Notes: generated by a model from the sequence alone, not told the origin. A stretch of DNA of 8,846 nt from CAZSMC01 sp964607755 (GCA_964607755.1 CAZSMC010000116.1:1-8846); one strand, 5' to 3'. Positions 1 to 7,037 are shown, counted from the stretch's first letter. Translations and numbers: made by a program.

Positions 1-417
1 AACCCCCGACTCGCACAATGATACAACATCAACAACTCCAATCCGTCAACATAAGCGTCAATGTTGATGGAGCGGATTCGAGTACCCAGGCGCAAAATGT
101 GTTCCCGATTTTGTTCCCACTTTTGCAAAAGTTTGTCTTCCAGGTTGGCTTTTTGGACCGTGACTTTGATAGTCTCGATATCGCCTTTTTTTATCAGAGA
201 TTCAAGCGTAGAAAAGTTGATATGTCCGTCGCTGATAAGCAAACTGACAATACCGGAGGTGAAATCACGTTCCGGAATTTCGCGTTCCCAGGTGCTGATC
301 CAGTTGCCAATACGCCCCATTTCCTGGGCGCGGTGAACGACTTCGCAATGTAGAAAGATCGGTTTTCTCAAATTGAGGTGAATAAACGAGATCAAGGTTG
401 GCGAAAAAAAATGCAAG
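1..417 (-). pseudogene. Broken terpenoid-synthase-like gene, partial at left edge
   Basis: One minus frame is open from the window edge to an in-frame stop at 429-431 and has no convincing start (first in-frame ATG at 320, no ribosome site). The segment around 270-320 reads QEMGRIGNWISTWEREI. NWISTWERE fits the Mg-binding NSE triad (N-x3-S/T-x3-E) of class I terpenoid synthases, and the following ERDFTSG resembles what I recall of bacterial 'class 1 isoprenoid biosynthesis' proteins. About 85 residues follow before the edge. In such proteins roughly 200 residues precede the NSE motif, but here the frame has under 45, and non-coding sequence lies upstream. The neighbouring frame at 346-405 reads FANLDLVYSPQFEKTDLSTLR and would join smoothly to EVVHRAQEMGR if one base were removed near 345. 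I therefore infer an N-terminally truncated, frameshifted relic. Sequencing error is an alternative for the frameshift. The family call is from memory and moderate. Confidence 0.5.
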
Positions 418-444
418 TTAATTTCAGATTAATCAAGATACCCA

Positions 445-468
445 GCCAGGATGGACCTCCACCCTGGC
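445..468 (-). terminator. Hairpin downstream of the DUF6485-type gene
   Basis: A 10-bp stem (445-454 with 459-468) closes a 4-base loop, 36 bases past the stop of the Cys-rich small gene. In minus-strand RNA all ten pairs form, one as G-U; in plus-strand RNA that pair is an A-C mismatch, so the structure suits the minus transcript. No U-run follows it, so it is either a non-canonical terminator or a 3'-end stabilising hairpin. The rest of 361-504 shows nothing else beyond the gene relic. Confidence 0.4.
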
Positions 469-504
469 GGATTTAAATGGGAAAAGTGCTCATAAAAGAA
501 CACA

Positions 505-708
505 CTACACCTGCCCGTTTTGCACCAGTCGTGCAAAGTGCCCAAAAGAACGATCATAAGTGCGTTCGGCATCATCGGTAAAGACGCAGGCTGGCAGTTC
601 GTTCATGCGAAGGTGATATTGAATACAATCACAGCATATGCCTTTTCTCGGACAAGGCTCGTACGTGCAGTTGCAGTTTTTCATATTGCGTTGCTGGTTA
701 CATTCCAT
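505..708 (-). CDS. Small Cys-rich protein, DUF6485 family
   Basis: A 67-residue protein with eight cysteines (C3, C12, C14, C19, C25, C26, C28, C41). The N-terminal pattern MECNQQ...NCNCTYEPCPRKGICCDC and the later LPACVF and DAERTYDRS match what I know of the DUF6485 family: small cytosolic proteins of unknown function found across many anaerobic and FCB-type bacteria. The Cys spacing suggests a metal or Fe-S site, which is inference. The start at 708 is supported by AAAAGGAG about eight bases upstream. It lies 84 bases after the MNT gene on the same strand, so it may be a separate unit or a distal operon member. There is no signal peptide or membrane segment. Full length for the family as far as I can tell. 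Confidence 0.8.
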   Translation of the reverse strand: MECNQQRNMKNCNCTYEPCPRKGICCDCIQYHLRMNELPACVFTDDAERTYDRSFGHFARLVQNGQV

Positions 709-760
709 TTAATCACTCCTTTTAATGTTTTTTTGAATTGGATCGATGCAAACAAGGCAA

Positions 761-781
761 AATAATGAATCGTTTATTATT
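761..781 (-). terminator. Weak AT-rich hairpin after the MNT gene
   Basis: AATAAT (761-766) pairs with ATTATT (776-781), with two inner A-T pairs after one mismatch. On the minus strand the stem runs into a short T stretch. It sits 12-32 bases past the stop of the nucleotidyltransferase gene and could be a weak terminator separating it from the DUF6485 gene. The stem is entirely A/T, so the call is tentative. Confidence 0.25.
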
Positions 782-792
782 AACCGTATCTG

Positions 793-1110
793 TCACTTGA
801 GTTTAATTCCGGTTTTCATAATCTCTTTTGCCAATGGATTGCTTTGATTAAAATCTTTTGGCGGAAAAGGAATGACCTCGATTTGGCTGCTTACAGACAA
901 TGTGATCATCCTAATCTTGTCTTTATCCTCGATTCGGTCACCTTTAAATATATCAGAAACCAGTGCAATATCTATATCACTCCATTCCCGTTGATTCCCT
1001 GTAGCATAGCTGCCAAAAAGTATCGCTTTTTTAATAGGAACGTTATGTCGATTCAATTCTTCAAGATAGGTGTCGATGGTTTCTTTTACTTTATCTGGGA
1101 GTCGAGCCAT
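793..1110 (-). CDS. MNT-type minimal nucleotidyltransferase (antitoxin-like)
   Basis: A 105-residue protein of the small DNA polymerase beta-like nucleotidyltransferase superfamily. It carries the motif G33-S34-x10-D45-x-D47 (LFGSYATG...SDIDIALVS), and E78 in SQIEVIPF is a candidate third metal-binding carboxylate. Proteins of this size and motif are the MNT partners of HEPN proteins. In the characterised MntA/HepT pairs the MNT protein modifies its HEPN partner with AMP and neutralises it; applying that here is inference. The start at 1110 has AGGAG eight bases upstream, inside the end of the HEPN gene, so the two reading frames overlap by 25 bases and are probably translationally coupled. 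All catalytic residues are present, so it should be active. Confidence 0.85.
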   Translation of the reverse strand: MARLPDKVKETIDTYLEELNRHNVPIKKAILFGSYATGNQREWSDIDIALVSDIFKGDRIEDKDKIRMITLSVSSQIEVIPFPPKDFNQSNPLAKEIMKTGIKLK

Positions 1111-1478
1111 GTATATAACTCCTTTATTTTATTCAATTGTTCTTTTGCATAATTCCTGGTACATCGTTTGTAGAATTCAAGCTTGTAGTCAGGATATCTC
1201 GCTTCGATGTTAAAATCGTTTATCTTGTCGAGATTAAATTTTTGTTCGTCACTCAGTTTTATTTTTGATAATTCTGCTAATCTCACAAGATTATGAATTC
1301 TGGGGGGAATGACATTATCGTTTCTGTCTACAAACAATGCTTTTAACAGCTTTTCCAAAGCCAGATGTCCAACGAATAGACACCAATCATATCTGCCAGA
1401 ATTGAATATGGTTCCTGCAGATTCAAGATCGTGCTGAGCGCTTTCACGCCAATACTTGATGTGTTCTTTTTTTGTCAT
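1086..1478 (-). CDS. HEPN domain protein, partner of the MNT gene
   Basis: A 130-residue all-helical HEPN protein of the PF05168-like branch. Recognisable stretches are GRYDWCLFVGHLALEKLLKA (28-47), PPRIHNLVRLAE (58-69) and NIEARYPDYKLEFYKRCT (90-107). HEPN proteins paired with MNT genes often act as toxin-like ribonucleases through an R-x4-6-H motif in the last helices. That C-terminal motif is not visible here; the only R-x4-H is R11...H16 in the first helix, an unusual place. It may therefore be a non-nucleolytic or nucleotide-binding member. The gene starts 30 bases after the miaA stop, with only a weak GGA upstream of ATG, and overlaps the MNT gene by 25 bases. TATAAT just upstream of the start hints at a private promoter, but no -35 element is evident. 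Confidence 0.85.
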   Translation of the reverse strand: MTKKEHIKYWRESAQHDLESAGTIFNSGRYDWCLFVGHLALEKLLKALFVDRNDNVIPPRIHNLVRLAELSKIKLSDEQKFNLDKINDFNIEARYPDYKLEFYKRCTRNYAKEQLNKIKELYTWLDSQIK

Positions 1479-1508
1479 TTGTTTTCCATATATTATATGA
1501 AATACTTG

Positions 1509-2468
1509 TTACAGTAATCTATCAGGATTATTCCGATATCTTTGAACACACTCGTCAATCGCTTTCTTATCATTCGTGTTATCCAAATCGATCCAGTAAA
1601 TGCGCTCATCTTTTCGGAACCAACCGAGCTGGCGTTTGGCATAGCGACGTGAGTTTTTTTTGATGTCATCGATCATGTTTTGAAACGAGATTGTGCCTGC
1701 CAAATAGGCAAAAGCTTCCTGATAGCCGACTGTTCGCAATGCATTTAAATCCGGTGAATAGCCGCGATCCTGAAGCTCTCTGACCTCATCCAAAAGTCCC
1801 TGATCGATCATATGATCTACGCGTTTTTCAATGCGCTTGTACAGATGTTGTCGGTCTCGATAAAGTCCGATAAACACCGGTTGAAAATTTGCCGGCTCTT
1901 CCTGTCCCGGACGAAAAGTAGAAATCGGTCGACCGGACAACTCGTAAACCTCCAAAGCGCGCACCACCCGCTGGGTATCATTCGGGTGAAGCCGTTCTGT
2001 TGTTTTCGGATCGACCCGGCGCAGTTCCTCGAACACCTGTTCTGCACCTTTGTCCCGAATCTGCTGACGCCATTTTTCTTTTACCTCGGGATCAGAAATT
2101 TTCGGCGCGAACAATCCGTCCACTAAAGCGCGAATGTAAAACCCGGACCCGCCGACAACCAGGGGTGAAATCTCTCGTTCAAATAAATTTTGAATACACG
2201 CTCTCGCTTCCCGTCCGTACTCCCCGGCGCTGTAATATTGATCCGGCGTACGAATGTCGATAAAATGATGCGGCACCCTGCCGCGTTCTTCACGAGTTGG
2301 CTTTGCCGTGCCGATGTCCATGTATTTGTACACCTGCCGGGAATCTGCCGACACAATGTCGCCGTTCAACGCTTCAGCTACAGATAACGACAGCGCGGTT
2401 TTGCCAACAGCCGTCGGGCCGACGAGTAACAGAGCTTTATGTGCGTTCAAATCGCGCATCCAGTTCAT
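1509..2468 (-). CDS. miaA: tRNA dimethylallyltransferase
   Basis: Transfers a dimethylallyl group from DMAPP to N6 of adenosine-37 in tRNAs reading UNN codons, the first step to (ms2)i6A. At 319 residues it is normal length. It has the P-loop GPTAVGKT (17-24), the family signature ADSRQVYKYMDIGTAKP (41-57, with catalytic-site D42), GGSGFYIRAL (106-115), HPNDTQRVVRALEV (161-174), TVGYQEA (246-252) and the C-terminal RRYAKRQLGWFRK (274-286). The start at 2468 lies 32 bases inside the end of mutL, and ATG at 2459 (M4) is an alternative; neither has a strong ribosome site, which fits translational coupling to mutL. The mutL-miaA order is common in bacteria. The enzyme is cytosolic and nothing appears missing. 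Confidence 0.97.
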   Translation of the reverse strand: MNWMRDLNAHKALLLVGPTAVGKTALSLSVAEALNGDIVSADSRQVYKYMDIGTAKPTREERGRVPHHFIDIRTPDQYYSAGEYGREARACIQNLFEREISPLVVGGSGFYIRALVDGLFAPKISDPEVKEKWRQQIRDKGAEQVFEELRRVDPKTTERLHPNDTQRVVRALEVYELSGRPISTFRPGQEEPANFQPVFIGLYRDRQHLYKRIEKRVDHMIDQGLLDEVRELQDRGYSPDLNALRTVGYQEAFAYLAGTISFQNMIDDIKKNSRRYAKRQLGWFRKDERIYWIDLDNTNDKKAIDECVQRYRNNPDRLL

Positions 2469-4233
2469 CCAAAGACAGCGTGATCATGGTTGGTCGACCA
2501 TGAGGACAAAAATATGGCGTTTCGCAACCGAAAAGTTGATCGATGAGTGCGTTCATCGCATCCCGGCTCAGCTTTTCGCCGGTCATAATTGCCGAACGGC
2601 AGGCCACGCTCTTGGCCACGCGTTCGCGGATGTCCACCTCAGTGCCCAATTTCAATTTGTATTCATCTAAAATATTGGTCAGTAACGCACCTTCGTTGCC
2701 GGTTCGCATGTCTGCCGGAACGCCTTCCACGACCACCGTTCGCGCGCCAAATCCCTTGATAACAAAACCGATTTTTTCCAGAAACGGCAAGATGTCCATG
2801 AGATACTGGAAATCTTCCGCCGACAAGTCCACGGTTTGCGGAAACAACAACTGTTGTGATGCCTGGTCTTGAGTGTCAAAGCTGCGGCGGACTTTTTCGT
2901 ACAGGATGCGTTCATGCGCGGCGTGCTGGTCGATGATCACCATCCCGCTTTTGATCTGCGCCAAAATGTACTTGTTGTGTAGTTGCCACAACATTTTCTC
3001 ATCCTGCTGAGATTGTGATTGTTCAGTCTCTTTTGACCCCTCAAGCGGAAATGGCGTCGATGAGCGCTCCTCTGACTGGGCAGACTGCGAGTCATCATCA
3101 GCCGGAGCCGGCGCATCAAAATCGATAGAGGCCTGATCCGGATTGTGACGCAGATCATCGACCAGGGATGACCGGAAACGCGGTTTTGAAAGTCGGCTCG
3201 GAGAATCTGTTTGCTGCACATCCGGAACCACCTGGTCGCTTTTCAAAGCTCGCAATACCGCCCCGCGAACCAGGGAAAACAGCATCTGCTGGTCAGCAAA
3301 TTTTATTTCACTTTTTGTGGGATGAACGTTAACATCGATTCGTTCGGGATCGATATCGAAAAAAAGCAAATAGATCGGGTAATGCTTTTTTGGAATCAAT
3401 TCGCCGTACGCGGACATGAGCGCTGCACTCAGTGTGCGGTCGTTAATATACCGGTTATTGACGAAAAAATATTGGTCGCCGCGGGACTTGCGATAAATCT
3501 GCGAATTGCCAAGAAAACCGCTCACCCGAAAGACAGCATTTTCTTCATTTATCTCAACAAGATTCTCCTGGATCTTTTTTCCCATCACATCGGCAACGCG
3601 CTGGGACAAATCGCTTTTCTTGAAATTGTAAATTTCCTTGTCGTCGTGAATGACCGTAAACTCGATGTCCGGGTGAGCTAGTGTAAACCGGTTCATCACC
3701 GTCAAAATGTGGCGATATTCCGTCGAGTCAGCACGCAAGAACTTGCGTCGCGCCGGCGTGTTGTAAAACAGATTTTTAACCGCAATCGACGTTCCCGGAT
3801 TGCCGCCGGTACGGGTCATGTTGGTCACCGTGCCGCCTTCGATGAAAAGATGCGTACCTTCGATGGCATCGCCGGGCACAGATTTTAGTTCAACCCGAGC
3901 GACAGAAGCGATGCTTGCCAGCGCCTCGCCACGAAAACCGAGCGTGGACACGCGCTCGATATCCTGATACGAATGCACCTTGGACGTGGCGTGCCGCTGA
4001 AACGACATGATGGCATCCTGCTCTTCCATGCCGTTACCATTGTCGAGCACCTGGATGAGTGTGGTGCCGCCGTTTCTCAAAATGACGGTGATGTTATCTG
4101 CACCCGCATCAATGGAATTTTCCACCATTTCCTTGACCACAGACGACGGCCGATCGATCACCTCGCCGGCAGCGATTTTGTTAATCAGATTCTCCGGCAG
4201 AATCTGTATTTTTCCGTCGGATTGCTTATTCAC
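2437..4233 (-). CDS. mutL: DNA mismatch repair protein MutL
   Basis: A 598-residue GHKL ATPase that couples MutS mismatch recognition to strand incision. The N-terminal ATPase motifs are all present: ENSIDAGA (38-45), DNGNGM (64-69), GFRGEAL (99-105), GTS (147-149) and the transducer motif VNVHPTKSE (301-309). A low-complexity linker rich in S, Q, D and E spans about 340-412. The C-terminal domain carries DQHAAHERILYE (435-446), which fits the endonuclease motif DQHA-x2-E-x4-E, plus ACRSAI (544-549) and CPHGRPT (576-582). This is thus a nicking-type MutL, as in bacteria that lack MutH. The start at 4233 has GAGGAG about ten bases upstream and a promoter beyond. It is first in the run mutL-miaA-HEPN-MNT and intact throughout. 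Confidence 0.98.
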   Translation of the reverse strand: MNKQSDGKIQILPENLINKIAAGEVIDRPSSVVKEMVENSIDAGADNITVILRNGGTTLIQVLDNGNGMEEQDAIMSFQRHATSKVHSYQDIERVSTLGFRGEALASIASVARVELKSVPGDAIEGTHLFIEGGTVTNMTRTGGNPGTSIAVKNLFYNTPARRKFLRADSTEYRHILTVMNRFTLAHPDIEFTVIHDDKEIYNFKKSDLSQRVADVMGKKIQENLVEINEENAVFRVSGFLGNSQIYRKSRGDQYFFVNNRYINDRTLSAALMSAYGELIPKKHYPIYLLFFDIDPERIDVNVHPTKSEIKFADQQMLFSLVRGAVLRALKSDQVVPDVQQTDSPSRLSKPRFRSSLVDDLRHNPDQASIDFDAPAPADDDSQSAQSEERSSTPFPLEGSKETEQSQSQQDEKMLWQLHNKYILAQIKSGMVIIDQHAAHERILYEKVRRSFDTQDQASQQLLFPQTVDLSAEDFQYLMDILPFLEKIGFVIKGFGARTVVVEGVPADMRTGNEGALLTNILDEYKLKLGTEVDIRERVAKSVACRSAIMTGEKLSRDAMNALIDQLFGCETPYFCPHGRPTMITLSLDELDARFERT

Positions 4234-4260
4234 AATAACTCCTCATTCAAATCAGCCTAA

Positions 4261-4289
4261 ATTATAACCATTTTATTTATAATGATCAA
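4261..4289 (-). promoter_or_regulatory. Sigma70-like promoter of the mutL operon
   Basis: Read on the minus strand, TTGATC (4284-4289) is followed by exactly 17 bases and then a perfect TATAAT (4261-4266). Transcription would start near 4254, leaving a leader of about 20 bases that contains the mutL ribosome site. Position, spacing and orientation all fit mutL. Confidence 0.65.
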
Positions 4290-4335
4290 GGTTTGAATTG
4301 TATTGGCTCGATTATTGGCAGACATCCTTTTTCTT

Positions 4336-4431
4336 AACAATGGGTCACAAATCTTTTCTGCATTGATATTGTATCATTCTTTAATTTTTGAAATTATAAT
4401 GGGATATTTATTTGTTTGGTGACCCATTGTT
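4336..4431. repeat. 96-base element with perfect 13-bp inverted ends
   Basis: AACAATGGGTCAC at 4336-4348 is the exact reverse complement of 4419-4431. Two further pairs match inward after one mismatch, for 15 of 16. The 70-base interior is AT-rich with no reading frame. No target-site duplication is visible (flanks TTCTT and GGAAT). It may be a miniature transposon-like element, or paired operator arms between the divergent mutL and BNR_4 genes. Confidence 0.5.
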
Positions 4432-4468
4432 GGAATTGTAACTGAGGTCTTTGAATCGAGGGATTCGC

Positions 4469-4499
4469 TTGATTTCCTGCCCGAAAATAAGCATATTAT
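4469..4499 (+). promoter_or_regulatory. Candidate promoter of the BNR_4 gene
   Basis: TTGATT (4469-4474) and TATTAT (4494-4499) are spaced by 19 bases, one or two more than ideal. The predicted start near 4506 gives a leader of about 37 bases before the ATG at 4543. It lies outside the inverted-repeat element. Tentative. Confidence 0.35.
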
Positions 4500-4542
4500 C
4501 TAAAATTCTTCATCCGATTTCAAAGGAAAACAGAGACCTGTC

Positions 4543-5829
4543 ATGTCAAAACTCATGCGGATTGTTCTGCTTCTCATCGTTGCTGCAAGCTTTTATTGTC
4601 AAAATTCCGAACCAGATGTTCGCGTAACCACATTTTCAGAAAACGGCGCCTGGTGCTGGTTTCAGGATCCGCGTGCCGTTTATGTTGACGGCAATCATCA
4701 ACGAACATACGCCGGCTGGATAACAAATGAGGGGCAACTGCAGGTCGGATCGTACGACCACAATAATGACAGTCTCGAAATTCACACGGTCAAGGAGAAT
4801 TGGGGGGCAGACGATCATAACACGTGTTCCTTTTTAGTATTGCCGGATCGACGCTTGATGATTTTTTATACCCGGCATGGCAATTCGAGTATTTTTTGCC
4901 GAACCGCTGTTCGGCCTGAAGATATTTCCGAATGGGAGGATGAGGTTCGCATCACAGATCACCACCGGGAAACTTATAGTCATCCGGCCCAATTAAAGTC
5001 TGAGAATAATAAACTATATGTGTTCTGGCGCGGCAGCAGTTGGAAACCTGAATTTTCAACATCCATGGATGGTGTCACCTGGACAGAACCGCGGATTCTT
5101 ATCCAGCAAAAAGGCCGGGAAGAGAGAAATGTCCGGCCGTATCTCAAGGTCGCGTCTGATAACGATTCCACGATTCACTTTGCTTTCACTGACGGACATC
5201 CTCGAGTCGAGCCAGAGAACTCGTTGTATTATCTCAAATATAAAGACGGCATGTTCTACAAGGCCGATGGCACGCCGGTTGGTTCGATGGACGATCTCCC
5301 GATTCAGCACAGCGAAAGCGATCTTGTTTACGATGCGACGCAAACCGGAGTGCGTGCCTGGGTATGGGACATTGCACTGGATAGCTCGGGCTATCCGGTT
5401 ATCGTTTATACGCGGCTGCCTTCCGAGACCGATCACCGCTATCATTACGCCCGCTGGGACGGCAAAAAATGGCTTGACTCTGAAATTGTCGCGGCCGGCA
5501 GCTGGTTTCCGGAAACCCCGGAAGGCGAGACCGAACCGGAACCGCACTATTCCGGAGGCGTTTGTCTGGATCCAGCGCGTCCGGGAATAGTCTATTTATC
5601 ACGGAAAATAAATGGCATTTTTGAAATCGAGCAGTGGACAACCAGCGACAGCGGCAGGACATGGTCTTCTCTATCCATCACCCAACATTCGGATATGCTG
5701 AATGTACGTCCGGTTGTACCCCGCGGATACCAGGGCACGGAACCGCATGTGTTGTGGATGACAGGCCATTACCGGCATTACACAGATTTTGATGCCGCGA
5801 TCAGGATGGCTGTGCCAGCCGGGATGTAA
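4543..5829 (+). CDS. Exported BNR_4-family beta-propeller protein, probable polysaccharide-active enzyme
   Basis: A 428-residue protein with an N-terminal export signal (basic start, hydrophobic 7-18). C19 follows FY, so a lipoprotein site would be non-canonical (Tyr at -1), and ordinary Sec cleavage is equally possible. The N-terminal block NGAWCWFQDPRAVY (34-47), DDHNTCSFLVLPDRRLMIFY (90-109), HYSGGVCLDP (335-344) and NVRPVVPRGY (387-396) match the BNR_4 family. Two Asp-box repeats, SMDGVTW (174-180) and SDSGRTW (368-374), mark propeller blades. BNR_4 relatives include ulvan lyases of PL24/PL25 and many uncharacterised exported sugar-active proteins; the substrate here cannot be assigned. 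The ribosome site is weak (AAAGGA 16 or more bases upstream). It converges on the Tat-exported aldo/keto reductase, consistent with extracytoplasmic carbohydrate processing. Confidence 0.85.
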   Translation: MSKLMRIVLLLIVAASFYCQNSEPDVRVTTFSENGAWCWFQDPRAVYVDGNHQRTYAGWITNEGQLQVGSYDHNNDSLEIHTVKENWGADDHNTCSFLVLPDRRLMIFYTRHGNSSIFCRTAVRPEDISEWEDEVRITDHHRETYSHPAQLKSENNKLYVFWRGSSWKPEFSTSMDGVTWTEPRILIQQKGREERNVRPYLKVASDNDSTIHFAFTDGHPRVEPENSLYYLKYKDGMFYKADGTPVGSMDDLPIQHSESDLVYDATQTGVRAWVWDIALDSSGYPVIVYTRLPSETDHRYHYARWDGKKWLDSEIVAAGSWFPETPEGETEPEPHYSGGVCLDPARPGIVYLSRKINGIFEIEQWTTSDSGRTWSSLSITQHSDMLNVRPVVPRGYQGTEPHVLWMTGHYRHYTDFDAAIRMAVPAGM

Positions 5830-5860
5830 CAGCGAATCAATCATTATCGAGAAAACCGCA

Positions 5861-6793
5861 TTAGCTTTGTGAAATCGACCGGATTTCTTCCATCTCTTCT
5901 TCAGTGAGCGGTTCAAAGTCTTGAGCGACGCGGACATTCTCTTCGAGATGCGAAACCTCCGAAATGCCCACAACCGCAGTTGACACGGGGTAGCTCAGGA
6001 CATAGTGTAACAGTTGTGTGATGTCAAAACCTTTCTCGAGCAGGGCACCGCGTTCGACCACTTTCATGGCGATCACACCGACCTGTTTTTCCTGTGCCAG
6101 TTTGAAGAACCGGTCCAGGTGTTCGGGATCGTCCATCACAGCACGGGCAGGATTGAGTGTGATCAGCGCACAGTCGTACGGATAGTCCTCGAGGGCATCA
6201 GCCAGCACCTTGGACGAGTGCCCCGTCACACCGATAAATCTGATTACACCTTCGTCGCGGAGCCGTTCGAATGCCTGACGGGCACTGTGTTTCTGCTGCA
6301 GTTGTTCGAGTTGTCCTAATCTGCCGAGTAAATGGTGCTGATACAAGTCGAGGTGGTCAGTCTGCAAACGTCGCAAACTCTGTTCAACCAGCGCCATGGT
6401 ACCGTCATAAGTATAGTCATGACTTTTCGATGCCAGGAAAACCTCGTCCCGGCGCTCCTTCATAACAGTGCCGATATTCAATTCACTGGCACCATGACCG
6501 TACAGGGCGGACGTGTCGATATAGTTCACACCCAGGTCAATCGCCCGGTTAACGATTTCGACCGCTTCTTCGTGACGTTCAGGCATCGACGGAGTGAACA
6601 ATCCGCCCAGACTGTAAATGCTTGCCTGGTGCCCGGTCTTGCCAAGAGGTCGTTTTGGCATGGATTTGGTGGACGTTTTCTCAGCCCGGGCAGCGGTCCT
6701 GGCAGACATTCCGCCCGAAGTGGCAAGGCCTATTCCTGTTGAAACAGCCAGGCTGCTTTTCAGAAATGACCGGCGATTACATCCTTGACCCAT
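5861..6793 (-). CDS. Tat-exported aldo/keto reductase
   Basis: A 310-residue NADPH-type oxidoreductase with the (beta/alpha)8 aldo/keto reductase fold. The N-terminus has a twin-arginine signal, NRRSFLKSS (6-14), then a hydrophobic stretch and a small-residue region to about 37, so it is predicted to be periplasmic or membrane-anchored after folding with its cofactor. The catalytic tetrad is visible as D93 and Y98 (YIDTSALYGHGASE), K123 (LASKS) and H154 (DLYQHHLL). The C-terminal VVGISEVSHLEENV (274-287) is the usual cofactor-phosphate region. The start at 6793 has GAGGT seven bases upstream, and TAA in that site may end a preceding small ORF. Only 31 bases separate its stop from the convergent BNR_4 gene, with no clear terminator between. 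The substrate is probably a sugar or sugar-derived aldehyde, which is inference from context. Confidence 0.92.
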   Translation of the reverse strand: MGQGCNRRSFLKSSLAVSTGIGLATSGGMSARTAARAEKTSTKSMPKRPLGKTGHQASIYSLGGLFTPSMPERHEEAVEIVNRAIDLGVNYIDTSALYGHGASELNIGTVMKERRDEVFLASKSHDYTYDGTMALVEQSLRRLQTDHLDLYQHHLLGRLGQLEQLQQKHSARQAFERLRDEGVIRFIGVTGHSSKVLADALEDYPYDCALITLNPARAVMDDPEHLDRFFKLAQEKQVGVIAMKVVERGALLEKGFDITQLLHYVLSYPVSTAVVGISEVSHLEENVRVAQDFEPLTEEEMEEIRSISQS

Positions 6794-6796
6794 GGG

Positions 6797-6959
6797 TTAC
6801 CTCAAGTTTAATTGTCTTTTTTCATCCTTTTTTGTACCCAAATAAATTAAAGTGGTTAACACTGATCCAATCCCCAAGCCCGGCAAAAGCAATATTCAAT
6901 TTGATGTATCCATCTACACTAACAGTAGCTTTAACAAGTATACATTTTCTTCTGAGCAT
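6797..6959 (-). pseudogene. Possible frameshifted small membrane-protein ORF upstream of the reductase
   Basis: Two overlapping minus frames look coding when joined. ATG at 6959 opens 29 codons ending ...NIAFAGLG, and the adjacent frame continues IGSVLTTLIYLGTKKDEK and QLNLR to TAA at 6797-6799. Removing one base from the G4 run at 6872-6875 fuses them into about 53 residues: one membrane segment (IAFAGLGIGSVLTTLIYLG) followed by a charged K/E/R tail, typical topology for a small inner-membrane protein. The TAA overlaps the reductase ribosome site and lies three bases from its ATG, as in coupled operon genes. No ribosome site precedes 6959 and I recognise no family, so the ORF may be chance, a relic, or a single-base error in a homopolymer. 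Confidence 0.3.
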
Positions 6960-7037
6960 TTAAATGAAACTATTCAAAATTCGTTATAAAATCAATAAAA
7001 ATCATTGCTCTTAAAATCTATTTCCCACATTCATCTG

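Noticed and set aside
18..353. Plus-strand 111-codon frame at the left end
   Set aside because: It is antisense to the minus frame carrying the terpenoid-synthase-like motif, has no ribosome site and resembles no protein I know.
1479..1508. Private promoter for the HEPN gene based on TATAAT
   Set aside because: No -35 hexamer is found at a suitable distance and the region is AT-rich, so the match may be chance.
5018..5590. 190-codon plus frame inside the BNR_4 gene
   Set aside because: Lies in another frame of a clearly coding gene; its composition is rich in R and S as expected for an off-frame shadow.
6332..6742. 136-codon plus frame opposite the reductase
   Set aside because: Antisense shadow of the aldo/keto reductase, with no start signal and no recognisable domain.
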